From positions 389,011 through 453,010 of the forward strand of contig KL647327.1 of the NCBI GenBank assembly GCA_000727475.1: 64,000 bases of DNA. Direction: 5' to 3'. Below the pieces are notes generated by a model that was not told the origin of the DNA, searched no databases, and saw nothing but the letters and a program-made list of their open reading frames with translations. Of the stretch, positions 48,402-60,900 are shown one piece after another. Position 1 is the stretch's first letter; each line of letters starts with the position of its first letter. The DNA is from Sarcocystis neurona. Its lineage: Eukaryota > Apicomplexa > Conoidasida > Eucoccidiorida > Sarcocystidae. The position numbers and the translations under genes are program-made.

Positions 48402-49334
48402 AGCCGTGTTTCTTCATCGTGCAGGTATACACCTGCCTCAAAAAACACACTCATACACATACACACATGCGTATACGTATATATAAATGTTCGCACGTCA
48501 CTTTATATATATCATTCACGCACAGAGCTGTACGGACTGACTGTGGTTACTTCTTCCTCCTTTAGTTTCAGCAGACACTTCCACGGAGAATCTCCTTACT
48601 TGTGAATTCTCCAGTCGCGCGCGTATCCTAGAACACGAGTAGGGATGTGCATTGGGCGTTACGCGTGGTTATCATCAGGTAAAGCTGAAGATACATTTGG
48701 AAGAGCTGTGTCTCTGCGCCTAGAACACGGGGTGTTCGGTCCAATTCTATAGCTTTTAATCCTCAGCGGTGGTACTTTTCTTGCGTGCTAGTCACCGCAT
48801 AATCAAATGCGACAAGGGTGTGAACGGCAACTTGGTCAGGAAGCGGTTCTGCGGGATGTACAAAAGCTGACTTCGATGAACGGTATTTCGCTTCGAGTTC
48901 AGATGTGACTAACTTTCGACACGCTGGTATAGAGGAAAAGATGCCAGCGATGTGCACTACAGGAGGGTCACGGCTGTCGCATAGGGTTCTGAGCGAATCC
49001 ACTTCGTCCGCTCCGGTATTCTAGTCAGCAAAGGCCTGTACGCTATACTGTGCGTACACTCTCATATCAACGAGCTCGTCGAATTATTACTCGCCTCTGA
49101 GCGTTTTGTAGTACCACAAACGTTTGGATCGTTTTACTGTTTATGACGGAAGTTTCGCATCTCCAGTGCCCAGTACCAAACCAGGAAGTTTGTCAATATC
49201 GTGCGCCTCAACGAACACGCTGTGCAAAGGTGATTGCTTGCAATTAAGTTGTACGTTCCTGGAACTGAGAGTGTGTGCTGACGTGGTTGCATCTCAGTAG
49301 GTCGTCCATGTGCAATCGTTCCTCCAGAGAAACA

Positions 49335-49401
49335 ACGTGGAGCTACCTGTGAATATTACTTTCACTGAACGTGGAGCTACCTGTGAATATTGCTTCCACT
49401 G
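49335..49401. repeat. Tandem duplication, 34 bp x 2
   Basis: ACGTGGAGCTACCTGTGAAT followed by ATTACTTTCACTGA, then the same with ATTGCTTCCACTGA. Two substitutions separate the copies, so the duplication is recent relative to its surroundings. Confidence 0.9.
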
Positions 49402-50019
49402 AGACAACTTTGTAAAGCTCAGGAATTCTTTGAAACCAAACCAACTGAATTGCATGGAGGAAGCCTTTCAGTGTTCTAGAAAGTGGTCATTTCATTACCA
49501 GAGAAAATTTCACTCTTGGCTTGCTGTGCAGATCAGTGCTCTTTGCGGCGGAGAGTCTACAATGACAATCACATATCACTACGTACGTGGGCGTACGTAA
49601 ATATGGAATCAAAGCCTATTTAACAAGCACACTGTGTCGAGTTGATTGCTTGCAATTAGGTTGTACAGCACTGAAACCGAAAGCTGGCAATATCGTCAAC
49701 TGCGAGGCAGGTTTGAAACTGCGAGGTGCAATGATGCGAAACAATCACTGGATGCTACCCATTTCGGGTTGGCATGGAACGTTAAGGTGTGTTTTTCCTG
49801 TAGAAATTCGCGCAGAAAAAGAGTTCTCCCTACTTTCAGGATTGGTATGCACACTACCGGCTACTCCGCTGCGCCGGTTTTACGACAAGCACGGTACATT
49901 CCTGTCCAGTATGGGGGACAGTCCTGCCCTGTACAAATACGCGTAGCGCAAGCTGTTGAGTAACACTTAGGCTTTAAGGGTCGGCAGGAAGTTATAATTG
50001 ATGCGGCCCGAGTGCGTTC

Positions 50020-50180
50020 CTTATCGCTCGACGAGCGGCAATCTCCCGACCATTAAGGAGGAAAGGTTATTGCTCTGTACAGCCTCCCGCCAGTGACGTC
50101 TCTTATCGCCCGATGAACGGCAATCCCACAGCCATTAACCAGAAAAAGTGATTCCTGTGTTCAGCCTCCCGCCAGAAACA
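50020..50180. repeat. Diverged tandem duplication, about 82 bp x 2
   Basis: Both copies run CTTATCGC-CGA-GA-CGGCAATC, then CCATTAA, AG-AAA, and end in CAGCCTCCCGCCAG. The first starts near 50020 and the second near 50103. Confidence 0.85.
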
Positions 50181-51375
50181 CACGCACTCTTCAATAATCC
50201 GGAGCCACAATGACGGTAGCAAAAGGCGTGTCACTACTACTGTACCGCGAGGACTTGAATTTGTGGAAATCAGCGCTGCTCACGGTAATCTCACGAAGTT
50301 AGGCGCCACAATGAGCATCAAAAAACGTAAAATTGTCGCAACTACGATCCTCATCATCTACGTTACAGAACTGGGCAGAAACGCAGATTTTCATAAGAGT
50401 GCGAAACTGAGATGCCCTCTTGCTGAGGTATCTTGGACGATTACTGATAGAGCATTATTAATACAGCGATACGTGAATAATACAATGTCTACAACAATAC
50501 ACCTGCAGCGGCAATGTATAACATGAACACACCTTATCAGTAGGCATACAGATGGACAGCTTCCTTCCCTCTTCGGTCACTAAACCGCTTTTCACTCCAC
50601 AAAAATGCCGACGCTCCCGCAAGTCTCTAGCAGATGTGCTTCTGTTCCCTTTGTTTTCAAGCCCTCACGTGGGTGGCGCCAGGTGGACTGATACTCCAGC
50701 AAAAGTTTTCGAGAAACCCGACTACGCTCCGGTATCAGGGCCCTTCCCCGTATCGCTTCGCTTCCTCCTTTTCCTTCCGAGCTGTTGCACGTAGAACGAT
50801 ACCAAAAAATTTACACCGAATGCAGCTGTGTCTTTTCATCGTCACACAGTCACATATCTAAAAAACCCGTGTTGAAGCCAGCGGCCTTCATTTGTTGTCA
50901 CTCACGCGACAATGCCACAAGCCGGCTGTTGTACGTTTGATCGAGACGTCCGTGTGCCTCTGTGAGCGCGTAGAAAGGTGTAAAGGAACTCAACATTCCT
51001 CTGGCCTTCCGGAGAGCCTCTAACGTATTTATTGCCGCTCAGACGCATTCACCCGCGGTCTAGTTGAGATGTACTTCTGCGTACATCACCTAGGAACTGG
51101 CCAAAGCTGCGCACCTTTGCTCCTTTTCACTAGAACTGTATGGCTGCACGTGGTGTACCGCTTGAACCCCGCTCCTCTGCAAAAGTCGCGTGGCTGTTGC
51201 TATTATCCGGCTCATAAGACTGTCACAGACGTTTCACTGGTCACATTGCACATCACGCACGCACTACGCCCACAGGTATGCTTCTGTCGCTGGATTTCTC
51301 GTGATGCCGCTGGACAAGTCGGGAAGCGCTGCAGCGCCCTTTCCTCTGAACCACTGCTGACTAACTGAATCCAAA

Positions 51376-53527
51376 TCAACGTGAGCCTCCTGCAAATGCT
51401 GTTGGTGCTGTCTGTGCGGATGAATCCAGGTCCGTTTCGACTTTCACTTTCTTCTCTCCGCGAGCCTCCCCCAGCTCGTGCAAGTTTTCTCCGTCGCCTC
51501 CTGGTCTTTTAAGCGGTGGTCGCTGTCCTGCAGCAGCTGGAGTGTCCCTGGCTGCCTCTGCTGCAGCGCATGCTTGAATCTCCCCAGCAGCTTCCGCAGC
51601 AGCAGACGGACCTTCTGCTTTAGGTGTTGTTGCCTTCCGCTGTTGCGCAGCTCCCTTGCCTTCTACAACTTTTGCTGCTTCTGCTGTTGCTGTGGCGGCA
51701 CTGGCGCGAGCCGCTGTGCGTCTGCTGCTGCTCTTCGCCGTGTTGTCCTTGCCGGTGGCACGTCCACGACTCCCGTCTGCTCGGTTGCTGCTGCTGTCTC
51801 CTGCGCCTCCTCCTCCTCCGACTCCCCGTGCTCCCCCGGCTGATTTGCGGCTGCTGTCCCCACCTTTTATAAACAACTCTATCGAAGGGGCTCCCGCACG
51901 CGTGGCCCTCCCATACGCATGCAGCGCCTCTCTGGTTTTCTCTATTTCCTGCACCTCCATGCCGCAGCGAACTGGCAAACCAAGACTCAGCCTCATCACA
52001 ACGGCACCCCCACCTGAGCCTGCTGCAGCAGCAGCGCCACTGGTACCGTCAAATCCTTTCCCTTCTGTTGTTGCTCCTGCGAAGCTGCGCTCAGCAGGAT
52101 TGAAATACAGTAGCTTCCGACATGCTGTCACAAAAGCCTGCTCCAGCCGCTGCCGCAGCACGACGCCCTCGACTTCCAGGACGTCTCCTTCTTCTTCCTC
52201 CCTTCCTCCCCATGCCGCCGCGGCACCACCACCTTCTGTTCCTCCGTCCTCCTCGTGAAGCTTCAACAGCTGCTCCTGCAGTAGCAAAGCCTGCTGCTGC
52301 TGTTGCTGCTGCTGCTGCAGCGTCGCGGCCCTTTGCTGCTGTCGCTGCTGGCTCAACAACGCCTGCTGTGGCTGTTGCTGCTGCTGTTGCAACAGTTCCT
52401 GCTGCTCCTGCTGCTGTTGCTGTTGCTGCCGGAGCGTCGCCTGCCGCAGAGGGCTGCGTCGCAATGGGAGAGGAATTTGCACCGTTCTACACAACACTAC
52501 GCTGTCTTTCAAAAGGCGAAGCAACCGGCCGTCAATAGACGCCGTTGCGGCATCGTATATATTTTGGGGATCAACAGCTGGAACGCCTACGTCCGGGAAA
52601 AGCTGCGTGATCGCCCTGTGCATCTCTCGCATGTCAAGGACATCTGGACAGTCCGCTACAAGCCCTTCGTATGTGCTAGCGATGCCCTGCAGTAAAATTC
52701 GAACCACTTCTCTCTGTGTGCCTATACTCACTTGTTGCGTAGGATCGTCCTCCGCTCCCCAGCTTGCCGCGGCTGCTCCGAGAGCAGCCAGACCGGCACT
52801 GTCCTGCTGCTGCATCCGCTGCAGCTGCTGTTGTGGGTGCGCACTGCCTGCGAGCTGCTCCCGCAGCAGCTGCAGCACTTGCATGCGCCACAGCGTCTTC
52901 AGCTGGCTATCCAGCTGCTCCACCAGCAACCGCACACCTTGGTATAAGTCGTCCAACAATTCCACCTTTTCCAGCCCTCCCATGATCCATCCCTCTGCTG
53001 CGACTGCCTCCTCCTCTCCTCCTCCCCCTCCTTCCTGCTGCTCCAGCGGCGATACTCCCTGCGCCTGCTGCTTGTCCCTTGAGGCTTCGTTGCTGCTGCT
53101 GCTGCTACTGTCAGCGAGGCCGACGACATTCCCCTGGAGTTCCGCAGAAGATTGCTCCTGCTTCTGCGTCTGGCACTGCTCTAGTTTCCGCTGCTGCTGC
53201 TGCCGCTCCTGCTGCTGCTGCTCGGTGATGCGCAGCAGCTGTTGAATCTTCTCGAAGCGTACTCGCCGCAGCACAGCGTCCGCCAGCAAATGGACCGTAG
53301 CGACCGCAGCGTGAAACAGGCGCAGCTTTGCCTTCTCCAGCGAAAGACGCCGGTGCTTTGCTGCTTGCACGTGGCTGCTGATCCACGCGTCAGGAGACAA
53401 CAGTTTGCTGCAGCCTCGCGTAAACAGCTGCCGTAAGTGCCGCAGCGCGACGGACGGGAGGCCTGCAGCTGTTGTCACCTGCAGGAGCAGCAGCCGCGGC
53501 ACCGACGTCCACAGACCCGCCTGTCGG
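51376..53527 (-). CDS. Large minus-strand gene, 3' exon
   Basis: About 716 codons from an acceptor to TGA at 51376-51378. In order it has helical sequence (RQAGLWTSVPRLLLLQ, AKLRLFHAAVATVHLLADAV), a poly-Gln/Ser/Gly stretch and GLEKVELLDDLYQGVRLLVE. Then come a segment around VDPQNIYDAATASIDGRLLR, poly-Gln, VVMRLSLGLPVRCGMEVQEI, and a basic Ala/Ser/Gly tail ending KKVKVETDLDSSAQTAPTAF. The Lys-rich tail could be a nuclear-localisation signal (EARGEKKVKVE), which is inference only. Confidence 0.7.
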
Positions 53528-56500
53528 CTGCGGAAACGCGGCAGGTAGAAACACAGGAAGAAGCAGAAATCAGAAATAGAACCATGGAAATGAACAAGCA
53601 AAACACGGAAAAGAGGCGTCGCAAAACGAAGAGACCGCGACAAAGAACATATAATGGCGACCTCCGGCAGCCAGCAACGAGAACCCGCCGACACGCCGTG
53701 CGGACCCGATGCACACGCATCCTACACGCAGAGCACTACAAAGAAAACGACGTGGCTCTTCTCATGTGGACAGAGACACACATATCCAGATTAGAAGAAA
53801 GAGAGAGATACAAACGCACACACACATAGAGTCTCACGCACATACATACGCGCACGTAGGTATGTACGGACACATGGAAGACCACACACCCACACGCATA
53901 CGTCTACGTCGCTTCGAAAATTCGTCTTCCGCCCACTACGTACGCTGTCGCTTTATCGCGACTGCCGCAGGCGCACGCTAGCACACCCTGTCAATAGACG
54001 GACGCATACATATACATTTATGTAGCACACAGCCCTCTTCAACGTTGATATATATATATAGGGACGCAGACGCAAGCCAGCAGGCCGCTGCTGCCGGAAC
54101 GACCTTGCCTCTTCCTTGATTTTCGACGCGGCAACGACACGTCCCAGCCGCGCGGGTTACTTGTGTGTGTGCGTCGCACAGCGCGAGGCCAACAGAATAC
54201 TCCTACATATCTTTACTGATATGCATATGCGGAGGTGGCTGCAGCCTATCGCGGCCCACAGATACACACACGTCACATCGCTGACCTCCTTGTCACAGCA
54301 CGGCACGCGACGCAGCCCAACTGCCTTTTTCCTACGTACGCACGCCTCCCAATGTCTGGGTCTCCGTCACCAGCAGCTACAGGCGCAAATGTGTGGGCGT
54401 CCGCGTTCACATACATAAGCGATGTTGCCTAGGTCTGTGCTCATATACGCGCGAATCCATATGTTCAACCTGTGCTCCCTCCGTCTTTTCGCTATACTCT
54501 GAGCGTCGCTGCACCGGCTGGCGTCGTCGCTTCGTTCGTCAGCGTATCCGCCGAAGCTGCTGCGGAGCTGCAGCTCTCTCGGCGCCTCGTGTAGGTGGAC
54601 TTCTACACACGTGGAGACGCTCCCCCCGGGCCGCGCACGCTCCCTCCCCTGATGCACCTACGTGTGAACACATATAGCCACGTCCACATCTCTCTCTCTG
54701 TACATATGTATGCCTGTGTGTGCAAATCTGTTGCATCTGCTTGCATTCGTATTTTATACATGCGTAGCCGAGGAAGAAGTACATACACGCAGATGTTACA
54801 CACTTCGTTGTCTATCTCAGTCTCAACTACAGAGGCTGGGAGGAAGAGACGGGTGATTGAAGCAGGACGCACTTCTTCGCGGCGAGGTACTGGATAACTT
54901 CGACGCAGTCTGCAATCACGTCTGCTGCGCAGGTGAACGGCCACAGCAGCCGCAGCTCTTCTTCTTCTTCTTTTTCTGGGTCCTGGTTTCCTGCTGTTGC
55001 TGCTGCTAGTTCAGAAGAAGCAATGCAGAGCGCGGCAGGTCCCAGCTGCTGCAGGCGCTGGTGCTGCCGCCGGGCCTCTTGCTCACGCTTTCCCTGCAAC
55101 CACTGCTGCAGCAGGCGGGTCAAGCGACAGACGTCGTCCACACTGCACCGCGTGGAGGCGGCACACGCGCTACGGCTGTTGCTGCTAATGCTGCCCACCT
55201 TCCCTTCCGCAGCTGCTGTCCTTGTTGCAGCTGTCCGCCCTCCTGCGGCTGTTCCTCCGCCCGCTCCGGGGCCTTTTCCGCAGGCGCCGTGATGTGCGGG
55301 AGCGCTTCCTCCCCCTGTCGTCGTCGCCAAGCGTGTCGGCATCTTCGCTGCTGCTGCGTCCAAATTCTGCTGCTGTTGCTGCGGGGTGTGGCGGCCACCC
55401 GGGTCCAGTTCCTGCTGCTCCGCTTCGGTTGCCGCAGTCTTCTTCCACGGGAACAGTGCTGCCAGTTTCCACAGGGCCCCTCTCGACAGCACCACCATCT
55501 TCAGCCGCAGCGCATGCAGGTGGTACAGCGGGAGCGCTAGAGGTAGGATGTCCCCGTCTGCTTTGATAAGTTCTTCCATATCTGGTAGACTGTCGTAGTA
55601 CAGAGAGAGAGACACGCGCGCCGAGTCAAAGCGTCGCGGGCGGCCAGAAGCAGCGGTGCGCGGCTCCCCTGCACCCGTCCTGCTGGCTGCCGACGCTTCA
55701 GCAACCTGCGCTGGATCACGTGGCGGCAGCTGCAGCAGCTGTTGCTGCTGTTCTGGCGCTAGCGGCTGCCCCGCCATCCCAGACTGTTGCTGCTGTTCCT
55801 CCTCAGGCATCTTCTTGTCTGCTGTATCACCCCCTTCGATGCCCCCTGCAAACCGCGCCCGGTCATGCCGCTGCTGTTGCTGCTCCTTTGTTGTTGGTGT
55901 TTTGCTCTGCTGCTGCGCTTCCTGCTTCGACGCGATGCCGTCGCTGCGGGAGGGGTGTTCTGCTTCGACCGGGCCGCCGCAGTCAGCGTTGTCGCGTGGG
56001 GCTGCCGCTGCTGCGCCCGGTTGTTTGCTGCCGTCCTCGTCGCTTCTCCAGTTGGCGGCAACACCGCTGCCGGCGCTGCTGCTGTCCCTGCGGCCCGCGT
56101 CCCCACGAGCAGCTGCTGCCGCTGCTGCTCCCTTGTCCTTCTGTTGTCCTTCTGCAGCAGCTGCGACATCGCGAGCGCAGATGATCGCCTCCGCACCGAA
56201 CGCCTGCACACAGGACATCAGCAAGGCGTCTGCTGCATCGCACAAGGCAGCAGCCAGCAGCGCGCTGCAGTACTTTCTCTCCGGACCAACAGCAGTAGCA
56301 GCAGCAGCATCGGAACCGGAGGTAGCCGCAGGAGCGTGACACGCCGCGATGGCGTCGGGAGGAACCCACGTCGCAGCACTCCCACCGTCTTTTTCTCCTG
56401 TATCTGGGCGGTGTGGCCGTGTGTTATGTGTTCCCTCCTTCCGACTGCTGTCGCTGGTCCCTGCTGCTGTCGCTGCGCCGCGTCCTGCTGCTGTTCCGCA

Positions 56501-59500
56501 TCCAACTCTTCTGCCGGAACTCGCCCCCTCCCCCCGCTTCTGCTGCTGCTCCTCCTCCTCGACGGTGCCTGCTGCCTCCCCGGCGGCAGCGACAACTTTC
56601 GCTTCGATAAGCCGCACCGCTGCTGCTACCTCTTCTGCGTCGTCTTCTACCGCGCCGTCGCCCACTGCGTCGGCCATTCCACTCTCCTCCTCCACTTTCT
56701 GCTGCGCTTGCTGCCGCTGGAGTTCGCGTACCTGCTGCAACTGCGGCCTGACGCAGCCACCCTTCGGATGCATACCCCAAATCGCAAGGCGCGTCAACCA
56801 CTTAGACCGCAGCAGGGCAAGCGACCACAGAAATGTTTCTGACTCGACCCACGAACTGCACCGCTGCATCTCTGCGCTGCTATGCCACTGCCACAGCGCC
56901 TTATTGCATCCCCCGAACACCGTGCTGCTGCTGCCCTCTGCCACGTCTGATGTCAGCTGCTCCTGCCGCCGCCTGTGCTCCCTGCCACCTGCTCCTGCAG
57001 GGGCGGGTACTGCCCTCGCTGCTGCACCATCTGCTGCTGCTGCTGCAGAGAGAGTGACGGCTGACAAGGAAGAAACAGGGGTGACACGCAGCGCACCAGC
57101 AGCTCGTCCAACGTCAACGGCCAACGGCAGAGCTCTCGCATCGAAGACGAACCGCAGAAGGCCGCTCGCAACTTCTATAAAACCTTCTATAACCCGGACG
57201 GCTTCTACAGATCCTCCTCCTCCTCTTTCTTCTCTGTGCATCCCCTCGGGTGCTGCTACTCCTGCTGCGCCTGTCTCTTCTGCTCCTGTCTCTGTGCGCG
57301 GCTGAGCACTAAAACTTTCTTCGGCTCCAACAGCAGCAGCAGCAGCCACAGATGTCGCTGCCGCCGTCGCCGCAGCAGCGCCACCACCGCCTATCGCATT
57401 AGGTGCGAAAGACGACGAAGAGGAAGAAGCAGCGGCAGGACCCCCAGGCGCAGCACCGCCATCGGCGACTGCAGGTGCGAAAGGAGGAGAGGCTGTATTC
57501 GCTTCTGTTGCAGGTGGTAGTCCGCTAATGTCTGGCAATGTGTTGCGGCTTCTCTTCGCTAAAGGCGGCCCCCGAGCAGGCGTCTCGACGCTGTCCGCGT
57601 TGCCGGTCCAAGCGCTCCGCTGCTGCTGCAGCTGCTGCTCCTGCTGCAGCTGCTGCAGCTGCCGCTGCTGCTGCTCTGTGAGCCCCTCGCCGCGACCTCC
57701 TAGCTGCGCGCGGGAAAAAAGTGCCTGCATATCAGCTGCCGGTATTGCTCGCCAACGTTGCACGCACCGCTCAGCTGCAACGGCGGCGTACGGTCGGCGC
57801 GTCGCCTTCTCTCTCCCAGGGAGCGGGAGGACACCTCTTGAAGTGCTGCCGGCGTCCCCGCTTGCGACATCACTGCCGCTGCTGCCGCTGCTGTCGTGCG
57901 ACTGTGTGAAGCAGAAGAAGTGTTTCCACAGCAGCAGGACCAGCAACAGCAGATCCATCCGCGAGCTGAGGAAGCGCCATTGAAGCTCTCCCGCTTCTTC
58001 CACGTCCTTCCCGCTGCGCCGCATGTGCGTCCACCAGCTGCGAGGCAGCTGCACCACTCCCAAGGAACTCACAGACACAGGCACACTCTCAAAGATCAAT
58101 AGCTTCGCTTCGTCAGGACACCCCCTGTTATTCTCTGCAGTCGTCCTGCTGCTGGCCTTCTCGCTGCTGGTAACGCTTCCACTCTTGCTGCTGCTCCTGT
58201 GGTCGTTCGTGCTGGCCCCCCCGCTGCTGCCGGGGTCCTTGCTGGTGCTGCTGTGGCTGCTGCCGGTCTTGACCTTGGTGCTGCTGCTGGCAAGGCAGCC
58301 CTGCAGAGCAGCAGAGAGCCATACCTCTGCGCAGACGCTGACTACTAGAGAGCAATGCGCGAAAAGCTGGAGCAGCACTTCTTCGGTTGGCGTGCTACCT
58401 CTCTCTGCGACGGCGCTCGCGACGAGACCGGCGAACGCAGCTGCAGCTGCTGCGCTTCCTCCTGCTGCTGCAGCAGACGCACCAGTGCCCCCTGTTGCAG
58501 TCGCAGGGGTGTTGCTTCCCGCCGTGCCTCCGCCCAAACCGCGTCTTGTGACGGTAGTGGCCCTTCCCTTCGGGCCTGCAGCGGCGGCAGCAGCTGCTGC
58601 GCTGCTGCTGCCGCGTTTGCTCGGCGGGCTGCTGCTGCTGTCGATCGCTGCAGCAGCGACGGCAGCAGCGGCCGCAAGAGCAGCATGTTCCGCTGCTGCG
58701 GCAGCGGCAAGCGAGCCCGCGGGTCTCCCAAGCGAACCAGCAGCAGCTGTGTACCGGTCCAGCAGCAGCAGCAGCAGTTCGAGCAGCACAGACCCCGCCA
58801 CGCCCCACAGCCGGGGATTCGCCGGCTCCACTGTGGCAGCCCGAGCAGCAAAGCCCAGTCTTTCGAGTATTTCTGGCTCTGTTGCTGCCGTCCGCTGCGC
58901 CTGCACGAGCAGCTGCAGTAGATACAAAGAAAATCCCCTCATGCTGGGAGGGCACGCGTGTAACGGACGCATGCCTATGCTTTCCAGCGCGCTACGCGCT
59001 AAGACTCGAGACAGCGACAACACCGACGGCAGCCCCAGACGCCGGATACTTTCGTTCCCGCCGCTGCGGCTGTTGCTGCTGCAGTTCTCGATCCTTCCGC
59101 TGCCTGCTTGTTGCAGCAGTAGCCCCTGCTGTGCCAGGTGCAGCAAATCTTCCGCATCTTCGGCGAAGAAAGCAGCAGGAAGCGCTGCTGCGGCTGCAGC
59201 GACTGCAGCGGGCTCGGACAAATGCAGGCGGAGCAGCTGCTGGTGGAGTGCGCAGGGCAGCACGTGCATCAGCGCCAAGAGCTGCTGCTGCAACAGGCAG
59301 TATACCTTGTGGTCGCTAGGAGCATACGCCGTGAGTTGTTGCCACTCAAAATGCGCGGAAGAACGAAGAGGAGAAGTTGTGCTGGCAGAAGACAGAAGCA
59401 GTCCTTCTCTCTTGTGTGGCTCAGGCGCTGTTGCTGCTTCCTTCCCAGTAACTGCTGCTGATCCCTTTGCTACACCCACAAAGCCTCGCAGGCCTTCCAT

Positions 59501-60900
59501 GTACGCAGCCCGCAGCAGCAGCTGCTCGCGTGCCTGCTGCGGCTGCCAATACGTCGCGGCGGCCGCAGCCGCGAGCCTCGCCGCCGCCGCAGCAGCAGCA
59601 CAGGGCAGTTCCTCTCCTGTCTTCGCTTTTTCCTCGTTCTGTCCGGCTTTGCCCGGAGCGGCAGCAGCAGTCGCAGGCAGCCCGCCCCGTGCCGCTAGAA
59701 CAGCCAGAGCGCTGCACGCCCCACTGCCGCTAGGCAATCCCGACAAGTTGCTGCTACTGCTGCCTCGCGGGGTTGCTGCTGCTGCAGACCCCTGCAGCAA
59801 CGACGGCAGCGCCACACTACTCGACGTGCAACTCATCACAATTCCAGCAGAGACCCCACACGGGTAACCCGCAGCGACCGGCGAGAAGGCAGCAGCAGGA
59901 GAAAAGGCAGCAGCTGCAGCGTGCGCGGAGGAGAGAGTAGCGGAAGGAGAAAGAGGCGCGACCGGCGAGAGGGCAGCGGCACCCAAAGTAGTCCCTGGGG
60001 CGATGGAGAGAGGGTTGCCTGCAAGAGAAATCGGTCCCGTTGCAGCAGCAGCAAAGGCAGTCGCTGCGGCAGCAAGAGGGTTGGCAGCAGCTGCGGCAGC
60101 TAGAGAACTCCGGGCCGCAAGAGGACTTACAGCCGCAGCAAGAGATGTGGCCGAGCACGTCCTTCCTTCGTCACTTGCATTTTCATGGAGCAGGAGGTGG
60201 CTTACCGATTGCAAAGACGGGAAGGGCAGCTGCAGGCGTTGCTGCTGCTGCTGCAGTTCTTGGGCGATGGCTGCTGCCGCGGCGGCGGACTGCGCTGCTG
60301 CAGTGCTGCTGCTGCCGCTGCCGCTGCTGTTCGCGCTGGTGTCGTTCACAGGAGGGGCAGCACCCGTCACAGCAGCGAGAGGAAACACCGGAGCAGCGGT
60401 CGAGAAGTTCTGCTGCTGCAGCTGCTGCAGCTGGATACTGAGCGTGAGGAATAGCAGCAAGTAGCTAGGGAGAAGCAGCGGATGCGCAGCGTAGGACCAG
60501 AAGAGCGAAAACGGGGCACCCAGAGGATAAGGAAGAGAAGAGGAAGCTGGAGAAGTGAAGAGTGCAGCAGCAGGAGGAGGAGCCAGCAAAGCAGGAGGCC
60601 GTCCTAGTAAAGATGCTTCAGGTGCCGTGCGTGCGTTGAATATTAGGTAGTCTGCTGCTGCCACGGCGCTTCGACTAAACTCCCGCGTTTCTCGAGACGG
60701 GAAGAGGTACGTACTCAACGCCAGCCGCTGCGACACGGGGGACGAAGGAGAGAGAGACGCGCAGCAACAGGGGCGGCCGGCATCATAGGGCGTGGACGGA
60801 CCCGACGGGAAGGCATCGGCACATTCACACACGGAGCCACACTTGTAGAAAGAAGAGACAGAGAAAAAGAGAGACAGAGAGAGAGAAAAGAAGAGAGGAA
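51376..60900 (-). CDS. Very large low-complexity protein, probably one gene of two or more exons
   Basis: Function not recognised. I join 60900(?)-54831 to 53527-51376: the upstream frame has a donor GTAGTT after CAGCCTCT (phase 2) and the downstream frame an acceptor TTTCCGCAG starting with a single base. The two fit and read SSSQPL then RQAGLWTSV. Total is about 2,700 residues. Long Ala, Gln, Ser, Gly and Thr runs alternate with protein-like helical islands such as LFAHCSLVVSVCAEVWLSAA, SRMDLLLLVLLLWKHFF, SWVESETFLWSLALLRSKWL, DMEELIKADGDILPLALPLY and LRLLKDSVVLCRTVQIPLPL. These hint at an alpha-helical scaffold. No catalytic motif is visible. Met is scarce near the N-terminus, so the start probably lies in an unfound upstream exon. 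The alternative is two adjacent minus-strand genes. Confidence 0.6.
53528..54830. other. Probable intron of the large minus-strand gene
   Basis: Texture is non-coding: CACACATA, GTACGTAC and TATATATA patches (54040-54060) and short open frames. A minus-strand patch at about 54600-54490 (LQLRSSFGGYADERSDDAS) is protein-like and could be an extra exon, but its flanking signals are weak. Confidence 0.45.
54831..60900 (-). CDS. Large minus-strand gene, 5' exon
   Basis: Open for about 2,000 codons. The first 15-20 codons of the open frame translate a TTTCTCTCTCT tract and are leader or intron; a TTTCTACAAG at about 60850 could be the real acceptor. A hydrophobic stretch, LLLPSYLLLFLTLSIQLQQL, lies about 150 residues in and might be membrane-associated or just helical. 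Without splicing, the frame stops at TAG 54827-54829. Confidence 0.7.

Larger units (their letters stand above)
48402..51375. other. Repeat-poor intergenic region between convergent genes
   Basis: Contains the 3' end of the secreted-protein gene and a tiny GTATAC microsatellite patch near 48430-48490. Short direct repeats (listed separately) and scattered short open frames make up the rest. The plus frames 49587-49946 and 50552-50794 are open, but neither has a convincing composition nor flanking splice signals. A GATTGCTTGCAATTA(A/G)GTTGTAC element occurs twice (about 49231 and 49643), which suggests old duplication. Confidence 0.45.

Noticed and set aside
55061..60464. Many long plus-strand frames opposite the large minus-strand gene
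   Set aside because: They read Cys/Leu/Arg or Ser runs that are the antisense of Ala/Gln/Ser codons; the minus frame is far longer and has unique helical islands.
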